Below are positions 16,214 to 24,026 of a DNA stretch of 64,000 bases, piece by piece. The notes under the pieces are model-generated. The model was given only the letters and a program-made list of their open reading frames with translations, had not been told where the DNA came from and searched no databases. The DNA is from an uncultured Pseudomonadales bacterium. GTDB lineage: Bacteria > Pseudomonadota > Gammaproteobacteria > Pseudomonadales > Azotimanducaceae. The stretch is taken from NCBI GenBank assembly GCA_951813295.1, contig CATOTI010000002.1, positions 3,296,522 through 3,360,521 on the forward strand, written 5' to 3'. A program made the translations under genes and the position numbers. Numbering within the stretch: the stretch's first letter is position 1; each line of letters opens with the position of its first letter.

Positions 16214-17743
16214 ATGCTCGAGACGCTTGCGCTAGCCTCGCTTGCGGTCGAGGCGACCCGGTCCCGAAACGCCAAGCGTGATCGTCTGGCCGAGACGTTC
16301 AAATCGCTGTGCCCCGACGATGTGCGCCTGGCGTCGCATTACCTGACGGGCACGCTGCCGCAAGGCCGGATCGGTCTCGGCCCCAAGATCCTTCGTGAAA
16401 TCGTCGGCACGACGGCTGCCGCCGAAGCCACGCTTTCGCTCGTCGAGTTGGACGCGGTGTTCGAATCGATTGCGTCGACGAAGGGGGCCGGTTCTCAAGG
16501 CAAGAAGACAGCGGTGTTGCGCGAGCTCTTTGGGCGGGCGACCGCCGACGAGCAACGTTTTCTATTCCACCTTCTGATCGGCGAAATGCGCCAGGGTGCG
16601 CTCGAAGGTGTCATCGTCGATGCCCTTGCGGTCGCGTTCGGCGTGGACACGGCGGCGATGCGTCGTGCCCACATGCTGCTCGGCGACATCGCCCAGGCGG
16701 CCTTCCTCGCCGCGTTGTCGGGACCGTCGGGCATCGCCTCGGTACGCCTGACCGTCGGGCGCCAGATCGGTTCGATGCTGGCGCAACCGGGGACGCTGAC
16801 CGATGCGCTCGACGGTCTCGACGAGGCCATCGTCGATCTCAAGCTCGACGGTGCGCGGGTTCAGGTACACAAGGAGCACTCGGACGTGGCCGTCTTTTCG
16901 CGCCACGGCACTGACGTGACCGACCGCGTGCCGGAAGTCGCCGAAGCGGCGCTGGCAATCGACCTTCCCACCGTGATTCTCGATGGCGAAGCCCTCGCGC
17001 TGAAATCCGACGGCCGCCCGCTGCCTTTTCAGACCACGATGCGTCGCTTCGGCCGGCGCACCGACGTCGCGACCGCGCGTCTCGAATTACCGCTCTCCGT
17101 CCAGTTCTTCGACGTCCTGCATGTCGATGGCCGCGACGTCATCGATGCACCGTTGCGCGAACGACTCCCGGTGCTTGAAGAGCACGTTGCGGACGATCAA
17201 CGGGTTCTTTCCGTGCGCACGGACAAGGCGGAGGCGATCGAGCAGTTCTTCGATCGAGCGCTGGAGGCCGGCCACGAGGGCGCGATGGTCAAGGATCCGT
17301 CATCGCCTTATCTGGCGGGTGGTCGCGGGCGTGCATGGCGCAAGCTCAAACAGGCGCATACGCTCGATCTGGTCGTACTCGCGGCGGAGTGGGGAAGTGG
17401 CCGCCGGCAAGGCACGCTCTCGAACCTGCACCTCGGGGCATGGGATCCGGTCGCGGAAGCGTTCGTCATGCTCGGCAAGACATTCAAAGGGCTGACGGAC
17501 GAGTTACTCGCCTGGCAAACCGAAGCATTCCAGGAAATCGCGGTGCGCAGCGATCGGCACACGATCTATGTCGAACCGCGCTATGTCGTCGAAATCGCCT
17601 TCAACGACGTGCAGGTGAGTCCGCAATACCCCGGCGGCGTGGCGCTGCGGTTCGCGCGCGTCAAACGTTATCGGCCCGACAAGGAGCCGCGGGAGGCCGA
17701 CACGATCGATCGGGTCGTCGCGCTTGCGCCTCAGGACGTCTGA
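16214..17743 (+). CDS. ATP-dependent DNA ligase, archaeal/mycobacterial LigB type
   Basis: This is a 509-residue enzyme that seals DNA nicks using ATP. The N-terminal DNA-binding domain occupies about residues 1-190. The adenylation motif I is LKLDGARVQVH with nucleophile Lys210, then FSRHGTDVTDRVPEV (motif Ia/III area), ILDGEALAL (motif III), EGAMVKDPSSPY (motif IV), and WRKLKQ (motif V). The OB domain follows with EIAFNDVQ and GVALRFARVKRYRPDKEP at the end. Length and domain order match archaeal and LigB ligases (about 500-560 residues) rather than the short periplasmic Lig E types or LigD. Replicative NAD-dependent LigA is not in the window, so this is probably an accessory repair ligase, perhaps laterally acquired. 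Confidence 0.9.
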   Translation: MLETLALASLAVEATRSRNAKRDRLAETFKSLCPDDVRLASHYLTGTLPQGRIGLGPKILREIVGTTAAAEATLSLVELDAVFESIASTKGAGSQGKKTAVLRELFGRATADEQRFLFHLLIGEMRQGALEGVIVDALAVAFGVDTAAMRRAHMLLGDIAQAAFLAALSGPSGIASVRLTVGRQIGSMLAQPGTLTDALDGLDEAIVDLKLDGARVQVHKEHSDVAVFSRHGTDVTDRVPEVAEAALAIDLPTVILDGEALALKSDGRPLPFQTTMRRFGRRTDVATARLELPLSVQFFDVLHVDGRDVIDAPLRERLPVLEEHVADDQRVLSVRTDKAEAIEQFFDRALEAGHEGAMVKDPSSPYLAGGRGRAWRKLKQAHTLDLVVLAAEWGSGRRQGTLSNLHLGAWDPVAEAFVMLGKTFKGLTDELLAWQTEAFQEIAVRSDRHTIYVEPRYVVEIAFNDVQVSPQYPGGVALRFARVKRYRPDKEPREADTIDRVVALAPQDV

Positions 17744-17751
17744 CGAGCGCT

Positions 17752-18099
17752 TCAGGCGGTGAAGAAGTCGGCGCGAGGATTGCCGCTGTCGTCGTAAACC
17801 GGCTCGGCCAGGTCGACACGGTACTTCAATACGTCGGCGCCGCGGATCCCGTGCGCGGCGATCGTCTCCCGCATTTCGAGATACCAACGGGTCGTGAAAT
17901 GGCTCGCGAGCGATGCCTCGTCCTCCCAGCGTTCGAACACCCGAATCCGGCCTGGGATGAGGGGATCGGGGCACCAGTCGTAGTCGAGGCACCCGGGTTC
18001 GGTGAGCGCGCCCTCGATCAGCGGACGACCCGCTTCGAGCGCCGTTTCGCGCTGGTCCGGGTCGACGTCGACCGTGCCCGAGATGATGATAATGGCCAT
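17752..18099 (-). CDS. Antibiotic biosynthesis monooxygenase (ABM/quinol monooxygenase-like) protein
   Basis: This is a 115-residue dimeric ferredoxin-like domain protein starting at ATG 18099 (MAIIIISGTVDVDPDQ) with GGGGGAT upstream. The ABM pattern includes GCLDYDWCPDPLIPGRIRVFERWEDEASLASHF, in which RxRVFExWxDxxxLxxH is the family core. Such proteins oxidise quinols or aromatic polyketides without metal or cofactor, or serve as scaffolds. It is transcribed divergently from a second ABM gene 54 bases away, which suggests shared control. Confidence 0.85.
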   Translation of the reverse strand: MAIIIISGTVDVDPDQRETALEAGRPLIEGALTEPGCLDYDWCPDPLIPGRIRVFERWEDEASLASHFTTRWYLEMRETIAAHGIRGADVLKYRVDLAEPVYDDSGNPRADFFTA

Positions 18100-18153
18100 G
18101 GCGATCCCCCTTCGGTTTGTGCCTTAGTATGTGGACCGCTAGAGGAGATGCCC

Positions 18154-18552
18154 ATGGCCACGTTGGTTGCGCACATCCGAATCCGATCTGGATGCGAAGA
18201 GCGCTGGGAAGCCGTGATGACCGAGATGGTCGAGAAGACGCTCGCAGCGGAAGAGAACGTGGTCCGCTACGAGTACTGGAAACGGCAAGCGCCGCGTGAG
18301 TACTTCTGCCTTTTGGCGTTTCGCGACAATCTGGCGTTCTTCGAGCACCAGGCCGCCGACTACCACGTCAATGCGCCTTTCGGTGATCTCATCGAGGCGA
18401 TTGAACTCGAGTGGGTCGACCCGGTGGACGGGGCATCGCCGCTTGCTCGCACACTCGATCCGCCGCTCAGCGCTGACGTGCCGAAGGACGTGAGCGCCTG
18501 GCGCGAACAAACGCCGGTTCAGTTGGCGGACTGGTGGAGTGAGCGTCGTTGA
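18154..18552 (+). CDS. Second ABM-domain putative quinol monooxygenase
   Basis: The frame continues far upstream, but ATG 18154 (MATLVAHIRIRSGCEERWE) has an ideal AGAGGAG site (18141-18147) six bases away, giving 132 residues. The ABM core is NVVRYEYWKRQAPREYFCLLAF followed by FFEHQAADYHV, matching the E-x-W...F..H pattern. A C-terminal extension of about 40 residues (VDGASPLARTLDPPLS onward) is longer than the usual 95-110 residue proteins. It heads a run of same-strand genes (ThuA, SDR, ThuA, LLM, symporter) and is likely part of that pathway. Substrate unknown. Confidence 0.82.
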   Translation: MATLVAHIRIRSGCEERWEAVMTEMVEKTLAAEENVVRYEYWKRQAPREYFCLLAFRDNLAFFEHQAADYHVNAPFGDLIEAIELEWVDPVDGASPLARTLDPPLSADVPKDVSAWREQTPVQLADWWSERR

Positions 18553-18587
18553 AACGTGACGTCTCTGTAGAGGTGGCGGGCTGAAGC

Positions 18588-19343
18588 ATGAAGAACGTCC
18601 TGGTCATCACCAAAGGCCATCCGTTCGAACGCGAGCCCTTCTTTTCGATATTCGATGACATGGAAGGCGTCGCCTGGACCCACGTGGAGCATCCCGCGGC
18701 GCCCGCGGTGTTCGATCCGCACTACGCGTCCGCGTTCGATGCGTTCGTCTTTTATGACATGCCGGGGGTGCAGTTCGGCGCAAACGGCCCGCGCTTCCCG
18801 GACCCGCCCGAACGATTGGTCGAGGACCTCGAAACCCTGACCGGGCATGGGATGGGTCTCGTGTTCCTACATCACGCGATCGCCGGTTGGCCGTCCTGGC
18901 CTGACTACGGTCGGATGATCGGCGGCCGGTTCTACTACGTGCCGACCGACGGCTGTCAGGATTCGGGTTATCGGCACGGTCTGACGCACAACGTTTCGGT
19001 GCTCCGTGAGCATCCCGTGACGAAAGGATTGCCGCCAAGGTTCACGATGACTGACGAGTTGTATCTCGGCGAGGTGAACGAGGCTGACGTGACGCCGCTG
19101 CTGGCGAGCGACTACGACTTCGAGGAGGAGAATTTCTATTCGGCTGCCAAGGTCGTGCTCGAGGGAAAGATGTTCGACAACGACGGCTGGACACACCGAT
19201 CAGGTTCGAACCTCGTCGGTTGGGCACGTGAGCAAGACAAGAGCCGAATCGTTTATCTACAAGGTGGCGATGATCCAGTCGCGTATGCGAACGAGCACTA
19301 CCGGCAGCTCATTGCGAACGCGATCGATTGGGTATCAAGCTGA
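18588..19343 (+). CDS. ThuA domain protein (first of two)
   Basis: This 251-residue protein has the glutamine-amidotransferase-like ThuA fold: KNVLVITKGHPFER at the start, MGLVFLHHAIAGWPSWPDYGRMIGG in the middle (family pattern GLVxxHxAxxxWxxYxxxxGG), then HPVTKGLPPRFTMTDELYLGE. ThuA proteins occur in sugar-utilisation operons, first in rhizobial trehalose/sucrose uptake, and related keto-sugar metabolism. No signal peptide is seen. It starts at ATG 18588 and lies 36 bases after the ABM gene. Together with the second ThuA gene it flanks an SDR gene. Confidence 0.87.
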   Translation: MKNVLVITKGHPFEREPFFSIFDDMEGVAWTHVEHPAAPAVFDPHYASAFDAFVFYDMPGVQFGANGPRFPDPPERLVEDLETLTGHGMGLVFLHHAIAGWPSWPDYGRMIGGRFYYVPTDGCQDSGYRHGLTHNVSVLREHPVTKGLPPRFTMTDELYLGEVNEADVTPLLASDYDFEEENFYSAAKVVLEGKMFDNDGWTHRSGSNLVGWAREQDKSRIVYLQGGDDPVAYANEHYRQLIANAIDWVSS

Positions 19344-19489
19344 TTTTGGTGCGCCGCGGGCATCACGGCATCGATGTCACTGGCGAAGGTGTTTTTGTCA
19401 TTATCGAAGCACGCAGGATGCAGGCAATCGTCGTTCGCACATTCGAGCGGCTGAACGAAAAACAGACTCAAGTTTTTATGGGGTGAATC

Positions 19490-20248
19490 ATGGATCTACA
19501 ACTCAACGGACAGAAAGCGCTCGTCACGGGCGGCACCAAGGGAATCGGCCGCGCGATCGCGGACCGACTCGCTGACGAGGGCTGCGCGGTCGGCGTTTGC
19601 GCGCGTACGGCGGCCGATGTCGAAGCGGCGGTCGAAGCGCTCAAGGCGAAGGGCGTCGCGGCGACCGGTTCGGCGTTTGATGTGGGTGACGCCGATGCGC
19701 TCAAAGGTTGGATCGCGTCGGCGGCCGAGGAACTCGGTGGAGTCGATTGTTTCGTCTCGAACGTCTCGGGCGGCAACGGTCAAGGTGAAGCGGCGTGGCG
19801 GGCGAGTTTCGACTACGACGTGATGGGTGCCGTGCGTGGTGTCGAGGCGGCTCTGCCTTTCCTCGAGCAGTCTGAAAACGCGAGCATTGCGATGATCTCG
19901 TCGACGGCGGCGCTGGAGAAGTTCCTGGGCGCGAGTTCCTACAACGCCATGAAAGCCGCGCTGATCCAGTATGCCGGCGCGCTTGCGCAGGACGTCGGCG
20001 CCAAGGGCATTCGCGTCAACGCCATCAGCCCCGGACCGATCATGATCGAAGGCGGCGCATGGGAAATGATCAAGAACAACGTCACGCCGCTCTATGAGGC
20101 GACGCTCAAGGACATTCCCGTCGGCCGGATGGGTTCGGCTGGGGAAGTTGCTGCACAGGTTGCCCTGCTCGCCAGCCCGCTCGGCGCGTACACGACCGGC
20201 GCCAACGTCGTCATCGACGGTGGGTTCACGAAACGGATTCAGTTCTGA
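19490..20248 (+). CDS. Classical SDR oxidoreductase
   Basis: This is a 252-residue NAD(P)-dependent dehydrogenase. The cofactor motif is TGGTKGIGRAIA, the structural Asn motif SNVSGGN replaces the usual NNAG, the catalytic Ser lies in MISSTAA and the catalytic Tyr-Lys pair in SSYNAMKAAL. The end, ASPLGAYTTGANVVIDGG, is the normal SDR C-terminus. It starts at ATG 19490 after a 146-base gap in which I see no gene. Its TGA overlaps the next ATG by one base (TGATG), so the following ThuA gene is translationally coupled. In this setting it probably oxidises or reduces a sugar or polyol hydroxyl. Confidence 0.9.
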   Translation: MDLQLNGQKALVTGGTKGIGRAIADRLADEGCAVGVCARTAADVEAAVEALKAKGVAATGSAFDVGDADALKGWIASAAEELGGVDCFVSNVSGGNGQGEAAWRASFDYDVMGAVRGVEAALPFLEQSENASIAMISSTAALEKFLGASSYNAMKAALIQYAGALAQDVGAKGIRVNAISPGPIMIEGGAWEMIKNNVTPLYEATLKDIPVGRMGSAGEVAAQVALLASPLGAYTTGANVVIDGGFTKRIQF

Positions 20249-21000
20249 TGGCCGACGAGCAAAGAAGTATCGCGGTCACGCTGGTCGCGGCGGGTCAATA
20301 CCACGATATCGACTACGCTCGGTTGGAGCTGCTGAAGTTGCTGGCCGAGGATGAACGCATCCGAACGCGTGTCGTTGCCGACTATCATGACGTCGATGCG
20401 CTGACGTCGAGTGACTTCATCATCTCCTACACCTGCAACCTGGTTCCGGAGGAGAACGAGCAGCAGGCGCTGAAGGCGTATGTCGAAGGCGGAGGACGCT
20501 GGCTTGCCTTGCACGGCACGAACGCGATCCTGCAGTTCACTGCCGACGGCGTGGCCACACCCGAAACGGCGCCGGTACTGATGGAAACGCTCGGTACGCA
20601 GTTCATCGCCCATCCGCCGATCGCGCCCTATCGAGTAGAGCTCACGCAGCCGGATCATCCGCTCGTGTCGGGGGTTGAGCCATTCGATACCGATGACGAG
20701 CTCTACTTGTGTCGGATCCACGGTGATCTAGACGTGCTCATGCACACCCACTTCACGGGTGCGGCGACGGGTTTCGTCGAGGCCGACTGGCCGAATGACG
20801 AACCTCGGCCGGTCTACTACATCAACTCCGTCGGCTCGGGCGAGGTGCTCTATCTGACGCTCGGGCATTGTCGTGGCCACTACGACATGCAGCCGGTGAT
20901 GGACTTCTATCCGACGATCGAGCGCGGTTCTTGGGAGGTGCCCGAGTACTACGAGCTGCTGCGTCGTGCGATCGCGCACTGCGCGGACGGTGTAGCTTAG
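20248..21000 (+). CDS. ThuA domain protein (second of two)
   Basis: This is a 250-residue ThuA-like protein, quite divergent from its neighbour. Landmarks are VTLVAAGQYHDIDYARLEL at the start, YVEGGGRWLALHGTNA (the GGGxxxxHG motif), HPPIAPYRVELTQPDHPLVSGV, FDTDDELYLCRIHGD, and VYYINSVGSGEVLYLTLGHCRGHYD near the end, where ThuA proteins carry GxGRVFyxxLGH. It begins in a TGATG overlap with the SDR stop and ends in a TAGTG overlap with the LLM gene, so SDR-ThuA-LLM form one tightly coupled unit. Confidence 0.87.
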   Translation: MADEQRSIAVTLVAAGQYHDIDYARLELLKLLAEDERIRTRVVADYHDVDALTSSDFIISYTCNLVPEENEQQALKAYVEGGGRWLALHGTNAILQFTADGVATPETAPVLMETLGTQFIAHPPIAPYRVELTQPDHPLVSGVEPFDTDDELYLCRIHGDLDVLMHTHFTGAATGFVEADWPNDEPRPVYYINSVGSGEVLYLTLGHCRGHYDMQPVMDFYPTIERGSWEVPEYYELLRRAIAHCADGVA

Positions 21001-21971
21001 TGGCTCGTCCCTTCCGGTTCGGCGTTCAGAGCTTCAACGCCGAGAGCGGCGCCGAGTGGGCCGAACGGGCACGTCGAGTCGAAGCGCTCGGCTACTCGGC
21101 CCTGCATCTCGCCGACCACATTCTCGGCCCGGGTGACGCGATCGCGAAAACCAATCACCCGGTGCAAAACCTGGCGGCAGTTCCGGCGATGGCCTTTGCC
21201 GCTGCCGCGACGACGACGCTCAAGATCGGCTGCCGCGTCTTTTGCATCGACTACCGGCTGCCGGTGGTGTTGACGAAGGAAGCAATGACCCTTGACCTTC
21301 TCTCCGACGGTCGGCTGGAGCTCGGCCTCGGGGCGGGCTGGCTCGAGGAGGAATACCACGCCGTCGGAATCCCGTTCGATTCGCCGGGACGGCGCATCGA
21401 TCGGCTCGAGCGTGTCGTCAAAGCGATCAAAGCCGCGGGCGAGGATGGCGCGATTGCGATCGACGACGACGATATCGCCTGGCGCGACTTCGACCCGTTG
21501 CCGAAGCCGGTCCAGCGTCCACATCCGCCGATCATGATCGGGGGCGGTGCGCCGAAGGTCCTGGGCCTCGCGGGGCGGGAGGCCGACATCGTCAGCCTCA
21601 ACTTCAACAACCGCTCGGGCATGATCGGCCCGGATGGCGTAAAGCTCTCGACCGCGGCCGAAACCGACAAGAAGATCGGCTGGATTCGTGATGGTGCCGG
21701 GGATCGGTTCGAGGAGATCGAGATCGAGATCGGCGCCTACTTCACGTTTGTGATGGACGACGCGGCGCCGATGGTCGGCAACTTCGCCAAGAACTTCGGC
21801 TTCACCGAAGACGAGATGCGCGAGCACCCGCACGCGCTCTTCGGTTCACCCGCCGCGATTGTCGACGAGTTGCTCGCGCGGCGTGAGCGCTACGGCATTT
21901 CGTATGTCACGGTCGGCGATCAGGCGATCGATGCGTTTGCACCGGTGGTTGAGGCGTTAGCGGGCAAGTAG
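21000..21971 (+). CDS. LLM-class flavin/F420-dependent oxidoreductase
   Basis: This 323-residue protein is read from GTG 21000, which overlaps the ThuA stop (TAGTG). LLM features: FGVQSFNAESGAEWAERARRVEALGYSALHLADHIL at the N-terminus, TLKIGCRVFCIDYRLPVVLTKEAMTLDLLSDGRLELGLGAGW, and PHPPIMIGGGAPKVL. The order and the PIMIGGGAPKVLxLAGREADI segment match the TIGR03621-like F420 LLM group. Frame continuity upstream is accidental. It could oxidise a product released by the SDR/ThuA steps, but the substrate is unknown and use of F420 versus FMN is unproven. Confidence 0.86.
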   Translation: MARPFRFGVQSFNAESGAEWAERARRVEALGYSALHLADHILGPGDAIAKTNHPVQNLAAVPAMAFAAAATTTLKIGCRVFCIDYRLPVVLTKEAMTLDLLSDGRLELGLGAGWLEEEYHAVGIPFDSPGRRIDRLERVVKAIKAAGEDGAIAIDDDDIAWRDFDPLPKPVQRPHPPIMIGGGAPKVLGLAGREADIVSLNFNNRSGMIGPDGVKLSTAAETDKKIGWIRDGAGDRFEEIEIEIGAYFTFVMDDAAPMVGNFAKNFGFTEDEMREHPHALFGSPAAIVDELLARRERYGISYVTVGDQAIDAFAPVVEALAGK

Positions 21972-21995
21972 ACACATCGTTTCCGGGGGTGAAGG

Positions 21996-23393
21996 TTGGC
22001 GGAACAACGGCTCGATAAGAAGACGCTTTTCTATTACAGCCTGACCGATTTGCCGGTCAGCATGTCGATCTTCCCGGTCATCGTCTTCATCCCGCGCTTC
22101 TACGCGACCGATATTGGTGTTCCGCTTGCGCTGGTCGGCACGATCATGTTCGCGGTGCGCATCTTCGACGTCTTCACGGACCCCTTCATGGGGTATCTGA
22201 GCGATCGCACCGAAAGTCGTTTTGGTCGTCGCAAACCGTGGGTAGCGGTGAGTGCGCCCCTCATGATGGTTGCGATCTATCAACTCTTCTTGCCCGGCGA
22301 CGGCGCGGGCGCTCTGCATTTCCTGATCTGGAGCATGGTCCTTTCGCTCGCGACGACGATCATGCTCATCCCCTACTACGCGTGGGGGGCGGAACTCACG
22401 ACCGACTACAACGAACGCGCCCGCGTGACGGGTGCGCGAGCGATGGCGGGCGTGGTCGGGAGTCTGGCCGCGCAAGTGGCGCCGGCGATCGTGCTCCTGA
22501 CCATGGGGCTGGGCGGCAGTGCGGTTGTTCTCGAAGTCGTTGCCGTGACGATGCTCGTGCTGACGCCTATCTGTGTCGCGATCACGCTCTATTTCGCGCC
22601 GGAGAAGCCGCACCGAATCACGACGAGGGTACCGGTCTTGCCCGGGCTCAAACTCATGTGGAACAACGGTCCGTTCAAGCGCCTGGTCATCGCCTTCATG
22701 ATCGGCTCGATCGGACTCAACATTACGACGCCGCTCTATATCTTTTTCATCGCCGACGTCCTCGACGCGGAAGATCAGGCGATCTACATGCTGACGTTCT
22801 TCTACCTCACGAATTTCATCGGCGTGCCGTTCTGGGTGGCCTTATCAAGGCGGATCGGCAAGCACCGCGCGTACATGGGCGCGTTCTTCCTGATTGCCGC
22901 GGCGCACCCGTTTTACCTCCTGCTCGGTCCGGGTGACTTCTGGTGGATGCTGCCGATCACGATCGCGACCGGATTTGCCGCCGGCGGCTTTTCCCAGTCG
23001 TTGCCGAACGCGATGAAGGCGGACGTGATCGATCTCGACACGCTCGAGAGTGGTGAGAACCGCGCGGCGCTCTTTTTCTCGGCGTGGTCATTCGCACAGA
23101 AGGCGACCGCGTCGGTGGGAGCGGCACTCGCGATGTTCGGTCTCGCGGCGTTCGGGTTCGATGCGACACAAGGTGCGCTGAACGGAGAGGAGGAACTCTT
23201 TGGCCTCAGGTTCCTCTTCTCGACGTTCCCGTCGATCTTCTACATCGCCGGCGCGCTGTTGGTCTGGGGGTTCCCGCTCGACGCTGCACGCCAGGCCGAG
23301 ATCCGTGCCGAGATCGACAAACGCGACAGGGCGAATGAGCCCGGCAGTGATGCGGAAACGTCGGCGGTAGAGCCGACGCCGACGCGTTCCTGA
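21996..23393 (+). CDS. GPH-family sugar:cation symporter (MFS)
   Basis: This is a 465-residue polytopic membrane protein starting at TTG 21996 with GGGGGTGAAGG in front. About twelve hydrophobic segments are visible. The glycoside-pentoside-hexuronide signature is clear: FDVFTDPFMGYLSDRTESRFGRRKPW in the loop after helix 2 and PYYAWGAELTTDYNERARVTGAR after helix 4. GPH transporters import glycosides, pentosides or hexuronides with Na+ or H+. Its place at the end of the ABM-ThuA-SDR-ThuA-LLM run suggests that the pathway substrate is a sugar derivative or glycoside taken up here. Confidence 0.88.
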   Translation: MAEQRLDKKTLFYYSLTDLPVSMSIFPVIVFIPRFYATDIGVPLALVGTIMFAVRIFDVFTDPFMGYLSDRTESRFGRRKPWVAVSAPLMMVAIYQLFLPGDGAGALHFLIWSMVLSLATTIMLIPYYAWGAELTTDYNERARVTGARAMAGVVGSLAAQVAPAIVLLTMGLGGSAVVLEVVAVTMLVLTPICVAITLYFAPEKPHRITTRVPVLPGLKLMWNNGPFKRLVIAFMIGSIGLNITTPLYIFFIADVLDAEDQAIYMLTFFYLTNFIGVPFWVALSRRIGKHRAYMGAFFLIAAAHPFYLLLGPGDFWWMLPITIATGFAAGGFSQSLPNAMKADVIDLDTLESGENRAALFFSAWSFAQKATASVGAALAMFGLAAFGFDATQGALNGEEELFGLRFLFSTFPSIFYIAGALLVWGFPLDAARQAEIRAEIDKRDRANEPGSDAETSAVEPTPTRS

Positions 23394-23423
23394 TTCGAAA
23401 CGCGCCGGTTCGCTCGGGCCCGG

Positions 23424-23996
23424 TTAGAGCTTGACGGGCTCGTCGAGCGTGTCCGAGTGGCCTGTCACGTCGTGCGTCATGATCACGAGGTCGCGCGGCG
23501 TGCCGTTGCGATCGTCGACGTAATCCGCGAGTAGCGCTTCGGCGATGAAGCCGAGGCGACGGAAAGCCGCCTGAGCGCCTTTCTGGTCCGAGGTCATGCT
23601 GGCCGTCAGCTTGCGCAGTTCCAGGCCTCGCGCGACGTCGAAGATCTCCGAGGTCAGCCGTCGACCGAGTCCTTTGCCCCGGTAACCGCGACCGACGTTG
23701 ACCCGGATCTCACCGATCTTTCGTGTCCATCGAGCGGAGTTACGATGCACGGTTGCATAGCCGATGAGGCCGATCGCGTCGAAGGCGGCTAGCGACAGTG
23801 AGTCGCCCGCCTCGATCTGTTGAATCCATTGCTCGACCACGTCGGGCTGGGTGATGTCCGTGCGCAGAAAGAGAAGGTCTTCTTCCGGGAGCTGTCGCGC
23901 AAAATCGAGAAGTGCGGCGCTGTCGGTGCGGCCCACTATACGAATCTCGACCTCACCGCCGCCGTCGAGGGCGACTTTTTTTGGGTAGTTGTCCAA
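23424..23996 (-). CDS. GNAT family N-acetyltransferase
   Basis: This is a 190-residue acetyltransferase read from TTG 23996 (LDNYPKKVALDGG) with AAGGA upstream. The acetyl-CoA loop is NVGRGYRGKGLGRRLTSE, preceded by KIGEIRV, and the end carries AFRRLGFIAEALLADYV. Its N-terminal region resembles YhhY/RimI-like broad GNATs; the substrate is unknown. It lies 30 bases downstream of the wax ester synthase gene on the same strand, so the two are probably co-transcribed. A run of seven T at 23975-23981 on the plus strand is a possible slippage spot but the frame is intact. Confidence 0.83.
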   Translation of the reverse strand: MDNYPKKVALDGGGEVEIRIVGRTDSAALLDFARQLPEEDLLFLRTDITQPDVVEQWIQQIEAGDSLSLAAFDAIGLIGYATVHRNSARWTRKIGEIRVNVGRGYRGKGLGRRLTSEIFDVARGLELRKLTASMTSDQKGAQAAFRRLGFIAEALLADYVDDRNGTPRDLVIMTHDVTGHSDTLDEPVKL

Positions 23997-24026
23997 CGTT
24001 GTGTTCCTTCCAGTCTTGAGCTTGGG

